Assembly: GCA_948474755.1 (NCBI GenBank)
Contig: CAOLHI010000489.1
Span: 372,001-436,000, forward strand
Reading direction: 5' to 3'
DNA: 64,000 nucleotides
Origin: Ctenosaura bakeri
Taxonomy: Eukaryota; Chordata; Lepidosauria; Squamata; Iguanidae
Under the pieces are notes generated by a model. It did no database searches. It was not told where the DNA came from and saw only the letters and a list, made by a program, of their open reading frames with translations. This document shows positions 22,511-36,332 of the stretch, piece by piece (within the stretch, counting starts at the first letter, position 1; each line of letters starts with the position of its first letter). The translations under genes and the position numbers were made by a program.

Positions 22511-25356
22511 TAAGAAAAAATAGAGGAAGAATCTTGGAATGTGCCTCCTAAGGGTAGGGGCAAAAGAAACAGATTTAGATTAACAAATGAAGTTTTAGTT
22601 TTCAATTGGGGGAGATTTTATTAGGATTTTGCAATTATAATAATGTTGAAGCAGCAAACCAGAAACACTTTCTGGAGTTTCTCCGTTCTTTGCTAATTTT
22701 ATAGCATGAGGAACATGAAAGCTAAAGAGATTTGTGGAACTGATTGCATTTTGCATGTGTGACTTTCTTTATACTTATCCCTTCATTCTCAATATGAGTG
22801 GTCTTTTTCTCTCTCTTTTTTTTTTTGTTCATTAAAAGCCAATTCTTGCATCCTAATTTTCTATTTACTGTTACTAGAAGTTTTGGGCATCTTTAGTCTA
22901 ATTTATGTTATTCCTTGTTAGGGAAATTGCATACCTGCACACATACACACTTTTAACTATGGTAATTTTTATTTAAGTTCAGAGTAACGAATGTATGCAT
23001 AAGTCCATGAATATCTGACTAAATCTGAGTCTTTCTGTGATCTTTCTGTTTGTATGTATCTGTATGAGAGAGAGTTTCATAGAACTGTGTTATTAATATA
23101 CGAAGTACTAGGTTAATTCGCATTTTAATTGTGTCACATCCCATGCATCTGTTCCCTCGAAGATAAAGCCAGCATGTTGTAAATCCGTTATTTCCACCAA
23201 GGTGCCTAGCTCATACACACATATATACACACACATTGCTCCTGTTCCTTTGAAATGTGATGGGTATCCCTTTTAAAAGGTGATAGGCCTTAAAAGTTCC
23301 ATAATATCAAAATGTTATGGACATTTGTAATTTCATCAATATAATCAAATGTGAAAAATAAGGTGTTCTACACCAGTAAGGTGTTGCTGTTATGTTTTGT
23401 TGCCCTATTTTGTAATTAATATTGTTCCTGAACAGACACGACTCCTTGTGTCAGCCTTGATGGGTTTTCTCTGACAGATCTCATCTCTCGCGCGCAGTTT
23501 TATTTAATTCTGCAATTAATTCTGGTGGCTTGGTTTTCTCATTTTTTTTATCCTTCTATGCATCCCAATACTTGTCTCACATTCTTCTATCTCTCTCTTT
23601 CGTTGTTATTGTTTGGTACAAGAATAAAGACTAGTACAAGAATAAAGACTAGATCTCCTTTATCTCAGAATGGTCAGATATGAATTAGCTATCTGGATAG
23701 AAATATAGCACTAAGTAACCTATATTGAGACCTAGACACAAGGCTTTGCTTCACTCCAAGCCCAAGTACACCCCAAGTATAGTGTCTGTGCAAACGATAA
23801 GGTAAGTTCAAGGCACAGTTCTCGAAAATACCATGTGTATTCATGCTTTAGTCTTAAATATACTTACATTGAAGTGTATAAGTTCTTTTAATTTTAAGCA
23901 GACCAACTGGGGTGCTGCTTGGTGGAAACTCACGAGACTGTCTTCAGTGATTTTTAAGTAAACTGTTGCTTATACTTCTGTGTTCACCCTTACTCAACTC
24001 TGTACATGCTCAACACCTAAGGCTGCATGCCTGTAATACGCTGCATATAACCAGCTATTGTGGGGGCAATTAAACTTAGCCTCCCCTTTTGAAAACCAGA
24101 TTGGCCCTATTTGTTCATTTTCTGGCTGGCACTTTGCATGCCAAGCTCAGGCCACTTGTTTAAGACTAGGAATCCTATGTGCAGCATTTATTGGCATATG
24201 TAGTTCCTCAACCCTCCAAAGATAGACATGCAGGGGCCTCCTTCCAAGCATGTATGCTGCTTAGTTGGATTGGATTATTTGATTTAAAGCTTTTCTTTGG
24301 TGCTTTTTCAGGTTAAAAGAGGAGCAATTTAGTATAGAAATACATGTACACTTACCTTTGAAGTCTTAACAATCAGCCTCATAAACCAAATCCCATTCCC
24401 ATTATTACGAAAATGTCTGTTTTTGTAATCATCCAAAGCTTTTTCATTCCAGCCACCTTTCATGCAAATGCTTATTCAACAGCTTTAACCATAAGACTAA
24501 CACATAAACTTTGCATGCTTTATAGAACTGGAATATTAAATAGGACATTGGGATTCTAGTAATTCAGACTCTCATTCTTTTTGTAATTTTGTTTCTGAAA
24601 AATAAGAGTTTATCATGCATCCGTTCTAACAGGTCTGATAGAAATTGTAGAAGTATGAAATGCATCCTATTCCAGTAATAAACTAAAGCAATACTTTTGT
24701 TTACAGGGGTTTGTTTGTAAGTGTTAGAATCCTGATCTTTGCCCTCCATCATTCAATCTTAGTTAATTTTCTCTGCAAGCACCTTATTTCTCCCCCTCCC
24801 TTTTGGCACCTTTCAGATTTGTTTTTTGTTTTTGTTTTTTTGTTTTGTTTTTTAATTTATTTGTGCTGAAGCTAGTCTCCATCTGTATGACTCCCATTTG
24901 ACTTTTTAGCAGAGCTCGGAAAAGCAGCTTATTTGGACTAACTTTAGGGAGTGGTAACTTAAAAAATATCCCCCCCCAAGGCTGTGACTTGTAGGAAGAC
25001 CTACATCAGCACACAAGACATGCAGGGACTTTTGCTAGACCCCACATTGTTGCTAAGTTTTGTGGGACTTGGTGCCACCCTTTCAGGGTTCTTCCCCTCC
25101 GCCCAGCCCTTGGACCGCTGTGGTTGTGATTCTCAGGATTTGGACATAATTCACAGCATTCACACACCATTCTCTATCTTGTTTCCAAGGGCACAATAGG
25201 TCAACTGCATGGACCCATTGTCTGTCTTCTCTGTCCCCTTTTGGCTTTTTGCTGCACTTGCATTGCAGAAGACATACACAAAACCATTTGTACTAAGGCA
25301 GCCATGGAGCAGCTGGGAATGAGTGTTGGTGGATTCCCAGGCTTTAAAACAACCTC

Positions 25357-25384
25357 ATAAATAAATAAATAAATAAATAAATAT
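25357..25384. repeat. (AAAT)n microsatellite
   Basis: Uninterrupted AATA tetranucleotide repeats, about seven units. Confidence 0.85.
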
Positions 25385-25676
25385 TTCTTTCTCTTTGATG
25401 CTGCTTACTCTATGAGACATGGTTACTCAACTCCCAGCACCTTGAAATAAAATCTACTATTGTGAGGAATGCTAATGGCTCCAGACAGGTTGAAGAAGAT
25501 GAATTTCTTAATGGTCATTAGATGTATGACATTTCATGTCTTTTGAATTCAGATGCTACTGTAAACCAATTTGATAGGGGAATATAAATACTGTAATAGA
25601 GGAACATAAATATAATGGTAATGTAGACAGCAATTGTGAGGATTATGGTGGTGATGGCGATGATGTCAGTAACAAA

Positions 25677-25877
25677 GGCCATTTCCTCACTACACTGTTA
25701 TAGCACTATTATTCCACTTTCAACATCCTATGGGATTCTGGGTTTGTAGTTTACTGAGGCCAAAGAGCTCTCTGGCTGAGAATTCTAAAGATCCCTCCCT
25801 AAATTGCAAACCCCAAGATTCCATAGGATGTTGAAAGTGGAATAATAGCACTATAACAATATAGTGTGGAAATGGCC
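25677..25877. mobile_element. Palindromic GGCC-TAA foldback element, copy 4 (long form)
   Basis: Ends GGCCATTTCCTCACTACACT and AGTGTGGAAATGGCC. The centre has GAGGCCAAAGAGCTCTCTGG and CTGAGAATTCTAAAGATCCC. It is flanked by AAA on both sides (25674-25676, 25878-25880), possibly a mutated or variant 3-bp target duplication. Confidence 0.85.
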
Positions 25878-26404
25878 AAAGAAAAAGAAAGACTTGCTTT
25901 CTGCTGACAGTAAAAAAAAACTTTAAAATTATCATTCAACAAACCATGTTTCTGAAAGCATGTACAAAGGGAAACAACCGTTGCTTTAAAAAAGCAAGCA
26001 CAGACATAATGCATCTGAAGAAATACAGGAAATGGTGAAATGATATTTAGACAGGGTGTTGGCTGCTGTGAAGAGCTGGGAGCTTTCAATATCACCTGCC
26101 TTGGGAAGGAGAATACCTGCCCCTTTTAGACATTGAAAGCTTGTGCTATGCTTTTGCTCTGTAACACACCTGTAGGCAAAGCTGTCTCATAGTGAGAAAA
26201 GGCCTGGGAAGGCAGTAATAGTAGCACTAGCACTGAGAAAGCTGCTTTTTAAGCCCTGCTAACTTAGAAATCATTGATACTACCTCTTAAGACCCTCAAG
26301 GAAGGGAAAAGGATATAGAAAGTAGTGATTGCTTCAGTATAAGACCACATCAGCAAGAGTATTGTACATGCAAAGATGAAAGAATTCAACACTATCCAGA
26401 ATGA

Positions 26405-28250
26405 TTGCTGAAACACAGTTCTTTGTGGTCTCTGTGCCTAGCGCAATGGAATTTTACCTGCGCAGGGATCTTGCCTGAATGTTCCAGAGCTGAGTAACTT
26501 GGTGGAAAATGCCAGCCCCTCACACGTACTGTGCATGATCCAGCCCACCAAGGCTACCTTCACCATAGTTTCTCTTCATCTGCCAAAAAAGTCACTTGTG
26601 CTGGTTGTGTTCCTCTGTTGAGTAGTTTCTTTTCTTGTATTTTCCTCTGACTTTTTTTCCACCTTCATTTTTTCTCCATGTCTTCTCTTTCCTATTTATA
26701 AAAAAAGAGAGAGAGAGAGACTCATTCACCCTCCTTTCTTTTTTCTGTTTTTCCCCCTTTACTTCCCCCCACTTCTTTCTTCTATGGCTTCCACTTCCCT
26801 GTTCAAACACTTATGTTTTGTGTTGGTGAAAGATGTCACTGTTGGCTGCTCACATGGAGTGCTTTTATTCCTTGGGCAACGAATATAAAGTTTGCCATTG
26901 TGGCATCTGTGAGCAATTCTCATCCCAGACTCTTAAAACAAACAAAAAAACACAGGCTTCCAGGTTGAAATCCTACTGTTGGGAGAAGTCTCCGAGGGTG
27001 CCAGAACAGTCCACGATGAGTAAGGCCTTTTCATTGTCTCCACTATGGTTTCTAGGCCCAGGGATGCTCAGAAAGCTAAAATGGTACCAATGTCAACACC
27101 AATGGAGCCAGCACTGACCACATCTTCTTTGGTACTCAAGTCACTACTGACAACATTGATACTGACATCTAAGACTCCTTCTACATAACAATCTGTGCCC
27201 TCACCAACATTATCTTAACTCCCTTCATCTATGACACTGAAGGACAAGCCTGAGGAGAGGAAACAAACATGCTGAGGACCCAGCCTTGACCAGGGATCCT
27301 ATGCAAAAGAAAAATAAGAAGGCTAAGTACTGTAAACCAATGGTCATCACTTCTGTGTTGACTACCACCTCATTGACACCACATATAGCTCTCTTAGTAC
27401 CATTGTATTGGTATTGCTCCTGGTCTCATTACCCTTTGGTTCCCAAAGCAGATATTGAGACTGATCCGTCACCCAGTGCTGAACCATTGGTACCAAGAAT
27501 TCCTTCTCTCAGGGAATCTCTCTCAGGCTCATACCTGCCTGCCCTACCAACTCCGGGCCATCACAAACATCTCAGTTGTTTGAGATGTTTCTCAGTTGAG
27601 AATGTTCCCACTTCTATTGGGAACCTTCTTATGCCTCTTCCAGGCTGCCATATGGGGAATATGGCATCCATGAGACCTGCAATTCATATCTATGTCTTAT
27701 ATGGATCAATATGAATGGAAACATCTGTGGCAAGAGTCCCATACCAGTCGTATTATCTTATAGGGATAGATACCACTATCACGAATTTTGGTACCAATTG
27801 CCTCAGAGATCCATGACTTGGCATCATTCATGACCCCACTCTTGGTCTCTCTCCATCTCCATGATCTCAACCTCAACAGTCTCCTCCTTGGCCCCATTCA
27901 CCTACACCAGAACACCCTTGATCACAGTAGTCCAAACATTGACAGCAGTCAGTCACTTACCTTCTCCAGCTCCTTCTCTGGTCCCTCCTCTCTCTTCAGC
28001 ACTATCTACCTGTTCTTCAAGTCATCACCTGTGCCCTCACACAACCCTTGCCCTGTGTCGGGTCTCTGTTTCTTTCAGTGGACTTCAAAACTGAGGAGAA
28101 GGTAGTGTAGCGAGCTGGATCATACACAGAATGTGGGGAGGCAGGGGTACTCAGCTCTGAACATTCCAGCAGGGTCTTTGCACTGGCACAAAACTCATTG
28201 TGTGAGGTCACAGAAGACTACTTGAAGAACCAGTTACAAGTAAGCAGTCT
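26405..28250 (+). mobile_element. DIRS-like retroelement remnant with inverted terminal repeats
   Basis: Two inverted arms bound it. Left, about 26425-26582, contains GAATGTTCCAGAGCTGAGTA and TGTGCATGATCCAGCCCACC. Right, about 28075-28215, contains the reverse complement with GGATCATACACAG and TACTCAGCTCTGAACATTCC. They match over about 150 bp with small gaps. Between them is a decayed reading frame on the plus strand: a Cys-rich start (CHCGICEQFSSQTLKT, from 26896), a basic patch KKNKKAKYCKP, then Ser/Thr/Pro-rich sequence to about 28.1 kb, broken by stops. Inverted ends plus such an ORF1 fit a DIRS element that has lost reverse transcriptase and recombinase. Assignment from memory of the family's look; not a host gene. 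Confidence 0.6.
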
Positions 28251-30359
28251 GTTTATTTAGCTGAAATGGACAAATCACCCATGTTGAGTTTGATTAGAGA
28301 AATGTCATTAGCAACATTTCTTAAAGACTGGAAACCCCTTTATAGACTTTTTGCAAAAAAAAAAATGACTAATTTTTGCTTTTGATCATTAGAAAAAGTC
28401 AGCTATTGAAAGAAGGGGATATGTTGTAATTTCAGAAAAAAAATATGAATAATTATATACATATATAACTACCAAAAGGAAGTTAAGAAATCATTCTTTT
28501 CTCTTTCTCTTTTTTCTTTTTTCTTTTTTTTCTTCTGTACTTTTTTATCATTATATTTCAGTTTTTGTTATTTTTTTGTCTCCAATCTTTGCAACTCGAT
28601 GTATTTTAAAACTCTTTAAAATTTTTGAAATAGTGAAAATTTAGAGGAAAAATATGCTGAGATGTTTTCATTATTGCATGATTATTATTTATTACTTTAT
28701 TACTATTACCATCACCATCTATTACCTTTATATACAATTATTTCTGCAAGGAACTCAGCATGGTCAACATTATTGTCTCTCCCCTTCTTCCTTCACAGAA
28801 TGCAAATCTGAATGCACCCTTGAGTTAATTGCACTCCTTTGAAAGGTGCTATATTGTAAGTAATTTTTTTAAAAGGAGGTTCAATTATATATGTCTGGAT
28901 TCACATTTTAATAGGAGGACCTGCAAGATGTCAATTTAAGACAGATCAGTATTTTTTTAATTAAGTAAATTTTGCAAAATATCACCTCGTTCATCTTAAC
29001 ATCATATAATGTTCTTTCTAAAATGAGAGCAATAGTTCATTAATCTGTATAAAGCATTTTTGCACACAAATCTTGAAACAAACAAAAAAGACTCTTAGAG
29101 GAATATACAAATATCACAAATGACAGTCCATGTCCTCAGGTTTGTAATCTAAAAGACAGAACACAAAAGGGAAAGACGTTGGAAGGGAAGAAGAGAAAAG
29201 CCACTTCATTTTTAAAACAATAAGTGGCAAGAACGTTTAATGGCACAAAAATGGCACTCCATTACAAGATATGATATATGTGTTTCATACAAACAAACGT
29301 TTGCCAAAATGGCTCAGGTCCTTTCTGGCTTTGTAAAATCTACTTTAAACTAGCTAAGAAAATAAAAATCTACTTGAAACTGTAATAACTTAGGCAGTTC
29401 ATAGGTTAGTTTTATGCTACCACACTTACATTTGCTGTACACTACTGCCTCGCTCACTTTTGTGTTTCTGCTTATGTAGGGCTAATATGGCCAGTGTCAC
29501 AACTTTATCACAATTTACTTAAAATCTCAAAGCAGACCTGTCTCTCTGTTTGGATTTAGCTATTGGTCTTTGTCAGATTTAGTTACTGCTCTTTGATGTC
29601 AGTGGCTTCTCAGCTCGATTCTAACCTCTTCTTCAAGATTACATCCTTATGTTTCTGAGCATTGCAGTAGCAAGTACCAATTCAATAAATAGCCTACAGT
29701 TCCTTTTTCTTACCCAAAACTTGAAATCTTCCAATAGCTTCTGGCAATACTACCTGCCCCTTCCTGACCTCACACAGTTTCTAGAAACATCTCTGTTAAG
29801 TTGATTGATACGCCTGTTCTTCCCCTTCTTTTTATCTCTGAGCAGGCTGCCACGTTTATAACCTATGCTGCTTTCGATCATGTATTTTTTTATATACATC
29901 TGTTGATTCTGATGGCTCTCAGATCTGCCCATTCTATCTGCACATTGTAAATTTCAAATTATAATTACTTTAACAATAATGATTAAATACTATTTTGCTA
30001 TTTTCTATTAACATCTGTTACATTTTCCTTTACTTCTTTTTATTTTTTAAGGCAATGCATGCACATTAATCAGTAGAACAGCACTATGTTCTATGTTAGC
30101 AAAAAATGAATGCTGAACATAAAAATGTCTTCGGGAAGATTATATAAGAGAATAAGATTTTGCTCAAGATTGTCAGTGCTTATTGCTTAGCTTCAACACA
30201 ACTTTAAACTCTTGACTGTTTATCATTGCTTTCCAGTCCATACCAGTAAAATGCAGAAATTTATTTATCTTAGCTACTGGTTACTGGTGAGCATTTGCGC
30301 TCATATTAAGAAAGAGTACACCCACTACACATTTTTCTGTCTCAACCAATAACGTACTG

Positions 30360-30510
30360 AAGGGCTGTTTGAATGAGAAGGTAGCAAAAGGAAGGCAGAG
30401 AAGGGGCCAACACAGCATCTCCTGGCAGGGTATTCCAGAGCTAGAAACAACTGCTAGGAAGACTGTCTCCTCTACGCTTACCAGATGAGCCTGTGAGGGT
30501 GGTGGCGCTC
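30360..30510 (-). repeat. L2-like LINE fragment, antisense
   Basis: The phrase GCAGGGTATTCCAGAGCTAG with AAGACTGTCTCCTCTACGCT and GAGCCTGTGAGGGTGGTGGC resembles the C-terminal ORF region also seen at 40210-40470. It carries many mutations. Confidence 0.4.
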
Positions 30511-32179
30511 ATACAGGATTTGAACCTGTGATGTGTGGTTCAGAAAAATAAATTATATGAACAACTGGCACTATGGCTGAATGTTCAGAAGTTAATGATT
30601 AAACCGCATGAAAAAGCTCAAAGTAAAACAAATAACAGCTGGCATTTTATCTGTAGAGCAGAAAATGTAATGAGCATAGGAGGCAGCAGAGAGATAACAT
30701 AGCAAACACATACTGATTCTTTGACTAACCTGTGACTGCGTCTTTGACATGTCTTTGACATGTCTGAGAAAATAAAGGCATGGATTCAAGTTTCTAAAAA
30801 CTCTTCTCCAATGTTTTTTTGTGCCAGCTGTAACATGAAGTAATGTCTCCCTAACATTATTTATTATTAAAGTCAGCCTTAGCCTTCATCATATATCATT
30901 ATTAGCCAGCAGATTTGAACTTTCCTTCCTCTACTCCCGTGCCATCCTCAAATCCATCCCATTCTTCTTGGGATAAAATTCAAAAGAGTCTGGATGGTTA
31001 GAACATACCTTCCGACATTTCACAGATAAAAAGAAAGATATATGTGTGGCCAAGCAACATTGGTGTGAAGTCAAGATGGCAAAAATTATTAATGAGGAAG
31101 AACACACAAGCTAGGACAGACTGCAGACATTTGCTTTTGCCTGAGCCTAGTGAGAAGGTCAAAATTCTGTCCTTTCTTTTCCAGTTCCTCTACTGCATAA
31201 AGCTACAAACTACTTTTGCATGTTGAACTTGGTTTGCAGCAACTGAAGTAAGTTACAGACGAAAGGAGAAAGTGGGAGAAGATGATAGGAAAATGGGACA
31301 TTTTGAAGTAAATGAAAAAGTGGAATGGCAGAGGATTAATTGGGATTGTCTTATCAAATTAGGACAGTTGGAGGTTATATTAGAAGCGTGGCTTCCCTTT
31401 TGTGTGAACAGAATGTTGGACTGGATAGGCCTTTGGTGAGCTTTGAAGTGGCTTTTCCCATATTTTTAACAGATGCAGGGCCATGGAGTTTAATAAGAGT
31501 GGTGGTGCTTTCTGATGTGGATAAGGAATGGTTTTCAAATTAAGCACACAGAAAAACATGTATGCACAGACAAACCACCCCATCTGCTGCAAAAAGCATT
31601 CAAAAGTAACTAGGAAATATCTGGAAAGTCTATTATTGCTAAATAATATGCTATCCCCACTTTTCCGTGTGGTGTGAAGTTCCAGCAAGAGTTCCCAAGC
31701 TTAAGTTTCCTTAGAAAAAGAGATAACTGTAGATTTGAGGGATGCATGTAATTTTTAGCTTTCTTTAATAAAAATTCAAGCTTAGAATAGCCAGAGTACA
31801 AAACAATTCTACAGGCAGTGAATTCCACAGAAAGGTTACCATAAAAGGTGATTTTTAGAGCTCAGAGTTAGTCAACCTAGAGTTAGGTCTTGGCCTCAAT
31901 GGCTCTCACCATTTGAAGTATCTTCCAACATTTCACAAATTAAAAGCGGGACACATAGAGTCAAGCAAAATCAAAGTGTGGTCAAGATGGCAAATGTTAT
32001 TTATAAAGAACAGCACACAAGCTAGGAGAGGCTGCAGGAGTTTGTTTTTGTTCAGCCCACTGGGAAGAACTCTTAATTAGAAGTGGTTTAAGAGCCTCTC
32101 TTTTCTTCTTCCCCCAATGTGTTAATTAAGTGCAAACAACTCTGGCATTTTGAACTTGGGTTCAAGCAATTGAAGTTAA

Positions 32180-32377
32180 GCCATTTCCGCACTACATTGT
32201 GATACTGCTATTATTCCACTTTCACCATCCTGTGGAATTCTGGGGTTTGTGGTTTACTGAGGCCAAATTGTTCTCTGGCTGGGAATTCTGAAGGCCCCTC
32301 CCTAAACTGCTAACCCCAGGATTCCACAGGATGTTGAAAGTGGAATAATAGCACTATAATAGCGTGTGGAAAGGCCC
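32180..32377. mobile_element. Palindromic GGCC-TAA foldback element, copy 5, with TAA duplication
   Basis: GCCATTTCCGCACTACATTG opens it and GTGTGGAAAGGCCC closes it. Perfect TAA trinucleotides abut both ends (32177-32179 and 32378-32380). Long form, with the central insert GAGGCCAAATTGTTCTCTGG. Confidence 0.88.
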
Positions 32378-32620
32378 TAAGATGATGACAAAGGGGAAAG
32401 TGGGAGGAGGAAAAAGTAACCAAGATGTTTTAAAAGCAGGTGAGGAAAAAAAATAGATGACAGAGAATTAATTGGGATTGTCCCTGCCAAACTGGGACAG
32501 TTGGAGGCTATGCTATTGCCTGGGACATTTACCAGTAATTTTGCTGACAACTTGAGGCGGTTGGTGGCTTGACTACTGAAACTTAAATGGTCATTTTGAT
32601 CCTATTAACCTTTTTCTGAT

Positions 32621-32849
32621 AGCCAGCATGTTGTAGTGGTTTGAATGTTGGACTATGACTCTGGAGACCAGAATTCAAACCCCTGCTTGGCCATGGAAGC
32701 TCTGGATGATCTTGGGCAAACCACATTCTCTCAGTCTCAGAGGAAGGCAAAGGCAAATCCCTTCTGAACAAATCTAGCCAAGAAAGCTCCATGACAGGTT
32801 TGTCTTTGGCTTGTTGTAAAGCAGAAACGACTTGAAGGCACATAACAAG
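32621..32849 (+). repeat. tRNA-headed Sauria SINE
   Basis: Head AGCCAGCATGTTGTAGTGGT with GTTGGACTATGACTCTGGAG. A B-box-like AATTCAAAC follows. The tail is GTAAAGCAGAAACGACTTGA and GGCACATAACAAGG. Same design as 11492-11722. Confidence 0.85.
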
Positions 32850-33616
32850 GAACACTTTTCTGTCCAAACTCATGCCTTTATAGTAATCCTATAATAATTT
32901 TATCCACTGTAGAAACTAGAACTGGGAGAAAATCACAATGAAATAACTAGCAAGTTGAAAATGCAAACTCTGCAGAGAACGATATTCCCTTCACAACTAG
33001 CAAATAAATATGCATTTTATGCATATTTATTTACTAAACTAATATTTGGAGAGCAACCAGATTTTCAGAATAAATAATCTCTTTTCCACATATCCTGGAT
33101 TACAGTTTTAAAATGCAACCCCATATATGTCTATTCAGGAATATTTCCGTGGATTTCAGTTTTAAAGAACATTACTGAATATCACATTTTAAAAATGCCA
33201 GTAATTTTTGTGTCATCTGGATAATAGGTTCATTTGATATTAGATACCAGTTATTCCTGAGAGCACAGGGAACTACAATGCCTATATAAACTCTCAGGAT
33301 TTTTTTGTGCAATGAGAGACAACAGCTGCCGTACTTGCACATAAAAGTGAAGCTTTCTCCTGAGGCTTTTTCTTTTTTGCTTTGCACAAAAATCTGCTGT
33401 GCAATGTGTAAAAACAATTTGCTAGCACTTTGCTGTGTTCAACATTATTTCAATTCCAGACATTTAACATGGTTCTCTGCAGTAGACAGGGTTTGTAAAC
33501 ACAGCAGTTTTACATGGCTAGAGGATATCCATTAAATCTCACTTCAGGGTTAAGAGATGATTCTATCTTAGGTTTTTCCAGTGCTCACAATACACACTGC
33601 CATTTTGCTTCCACTA

Positions 33617-33617
33617 G

Positions 33618-33650
<33 letters not shown>
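33617..33650. repeat. (GTT)n microsatellite
   Basis: About eleven uninterrupted GTT units, followed by TTTAATAA. Confidence 0.85.
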
Positions 33651-33991
33651 TTAATAAGGAGAATTGTTGATAATAACAAAGAAAACAATTATTCCTGGCA
33701 AGGTGTGCATGTGTACAATGCAGAGACGTTAAGCACTATTCACACAGTCCAGCTGTAAAATGCTTGTGATTTTAACCAAAGTTTTGAAAATTAATTAGAT
33801 CTGAAAATTAATTCAGTAATGTTAAGTGTTGGAAATTGGGAGATTAACTCATGGCTGCTAATACTAATAGCTGGAAATGGTTTGATTGGCCACATTGTTG
33901 TCAATTAATTCATTATTTAAAACACATGTTTTCAAAACAGGCCATAGGAATTACAGAGAGCAGCATGGATCTTGTTACTGTTGATCTAGAG

Positions 33992-34711
33992 CAGTGATTC
34001 TCAAACTGGGGTACATTTACCCTCAGGGATATGAACCAGGACATCTAGGGGTACATGAAAAAAAAATTGAATAATAGAGGAAAAGGGCACATATGTCAAC
34101 ACTGTAGACAAGATAAAAGTCAAAAGTTGTGACATTAATGTTATGATGAGTTTCCTTCTTTATTTAACCTCAAGAAAAGCCCCATTCTGTCACTTTGTTA
34201 TTTTGGAAAATTGTGGGGAGTCCTTCACTAAGCAGTGTGTTGTGAACATGTCGCCACGGTGCACATGCTCAGCAGTGTACCTCTCACAGGCTTCGCTTTC
34301 ACTCTCTTCTGCTTTGCAAACATATGAGTGCTGTTGTGCTGGTACTGGTACCTCAGTCAATCCCATTAGCAGTGTTCAATGATAGAGTCCTTTTGGATCT
34401 TCTCTATGTCTTTTCTCTTTGTCATTGTTTTAAGTTTTAAATTAATTTTTCAAATTGTGTATTATCAGATATGGATCAGTGGTTGAAAACCAGCACAGTA
34501 AAAAAGGTGAAGTTTTGAATGTAAATATATATGCACTATCTGTTTTTATTATTCCATTACTTTTTAATTCTATTACCGGGCTATTTATTTACATTTACTA
34601 CATACAAGTTTGAAATAACATAAATTATATTAATTACAAACATTGTGCTAATATGACAGGTACAATTTATGGAAATGTGCTACCAAGTGCAAAAAAGGTT
34701 GGGAACCACTG
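33992..34711. mobile_element. hAT-like DNA transposon relic
   Basis: The terminal inverted repeats are CAGTGATTCTCAAACTGGGG and, inverted, CAGTGGTTCCCAACCTTTTT. The 8-bp flanks ATCTAGAG (33984-33991) and ATCTATAC (34712-34719) agree at six of eight positions, as expected for an aged hAT target duplication. Length 720 bp. An internal open stretch at 34143-34382 lacks a recognisable transposase motif, so the element is non-autonomous or internally deleted. Confidence 0.75.
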
Positions 34712-35629
34712 ATCTATACAGATGCCAGCCATTAGTAACATCTTCAAAAATGTTCCTTCTGTCATTTTAACAGTGACTTCCCCCAACCTGAATTTTCTCC
34801 TCTAGGTGGACTACAAAGCCCATATTACAATGTTGCCTGTGGGTGGTATGAGTTCAACAGGTCTGACTGCCCTAAAGCATGAATCTCAACTGATAACTTG
34901 CTCAGCTCAATTTTGCCAGTGATATGCATCTCTTCTCTTCTGTTTCCCCACTCCCATCCCTGGCCAACATGTACACTGTTCACTTATCCTTGTTAAAAGT
35001 TTGTAAGGAATAGTGTGTTTCTTTCAGCCAGAGGATAACGATCCAATGAAAGCACAGCAATAAGAGGCTGACTACAAAGATCAATCAATGAATCTTGGAC
35101 ATAGAATGCTTAATTACAAATTCCCTGAGAGCTTCTAAGCATTTTGTTTTTGTTTTTATTTTGTAAACCCAAATAATTACATTGTCTCTGGTTTCTTCTC
35201 CCTATTAAGAAGCATGACCTACAAAGATCAGTGGCTGAGCACATAAGTCATTCACTTAGCTCAATGGAGCTTATTACTATTATATTTTTCAGAGGCCATA
35301 AAGTAGGGTGGAAGGCATGGATCTAGCTAGTTGTACTAGCTGAAAAAAAAGCCAATCTCTCCAAACCTCTGAAAATGTTTGACCCACTGAAGAAGAGGGT
35401 GAGTGAAAACAAGGACAGAAGCAATCATGAGAGAGAAAGGAAAGCCATGAAAAAGGAATGGAGTGAAGAAGAGTTTTCACTTAATTATCCAAATATCCCA
35501 AACTTAGACTTAACAGTTCAAGATTGTCTCAGGACCTGAGGTTTCCAGGCCAAAATCTTAGAGACTACCCCATCATTAAGTTTTGTACTTTTAACTTCCA
35601 ACAACAGTTGCTCACAGTCTATAATTCAA

Positions 35630-35634
35630 ACACA

Positions 35635-35676
<42 letters not shown>

Positions 35677-35677
35677 A
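35630..35677. repeat. Compound (CA)n(GA)n microsatellite
   Basis: About twelve CA units change directly to about twelve GA units. Confidence 0.9.
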
Positions 35678-36332
35678 CACATTTATATTTGAAAATTAAT
35701 ATAGAACTCTTAACTAAATGGGTTATTCCCAGATCAATGAAATGAGGGGATTATTATTTCCTATTTAGGAATATGGGATCTGTATGGATGTACATGTATG
35801 TATTTTAATTGTATTTGTAATGGCTTTAATCAAATGCAAGAAATGTTTGACTAACTGACTGGTATGCGATAAGGAACATTTAACCCAGCCTGCTTGCCTC
35901 CAGCCAGAAGATGGATGCAAAGCAGAACAGAGGCCCGGGCACCATATGCACTGGCAGGAAAGGAGGAAGCTAACTGAATAAATACCTCTAAACCCAATGC
36001 AACTACCCTATTTCATTTTTCCATTCCAGGCCAGGACCCACCATTTCCTACCATCCTGTTATTTATCTACATTTATCCCAAATCTAGTTGTTCAGTTGCT
36101 TGCTGGATCTGCTTCTGTTTTGGGCTGCCATAGGGTTTTCCATCTTTCTCTCAAACACAACCAGAATACAGCAGATGGGTTAACTTGCCGGCCACCAGAA
36201 CCATGTGATGCATTTCTTCCAATCCTAATCCTTCTCCTAAGGCCTTCTTGTCTTATTGACTTGCTGAATCTGTGAAGCAGAAGCCCCCCACCCACTCCAA
36301 GAAATTCCAGTGACCTGAGAATAATTAAATTG

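Noticed and set aside
27286..27714. 142-codon open frame on the plus strand
   Set aside because: Lies between DIRS-like inverted arms and reads like decayed retroelement gag (low-complexity Ser/Thr/Pro). Not a host gene.
30480..30530. Possible tRNA-like fragment (GATTTGAACCTGTGATG)
   Set aside because: Only a B-box resemblance; the flank belongs to an L2-like LINE fragment and no A box is found at a tRNA distance.
35630..35677. Reading through the CA/GA array as a coding repeat
   Set aside because: The HTHTHT/ERERER translation is just a dinucleotide microsatellite.
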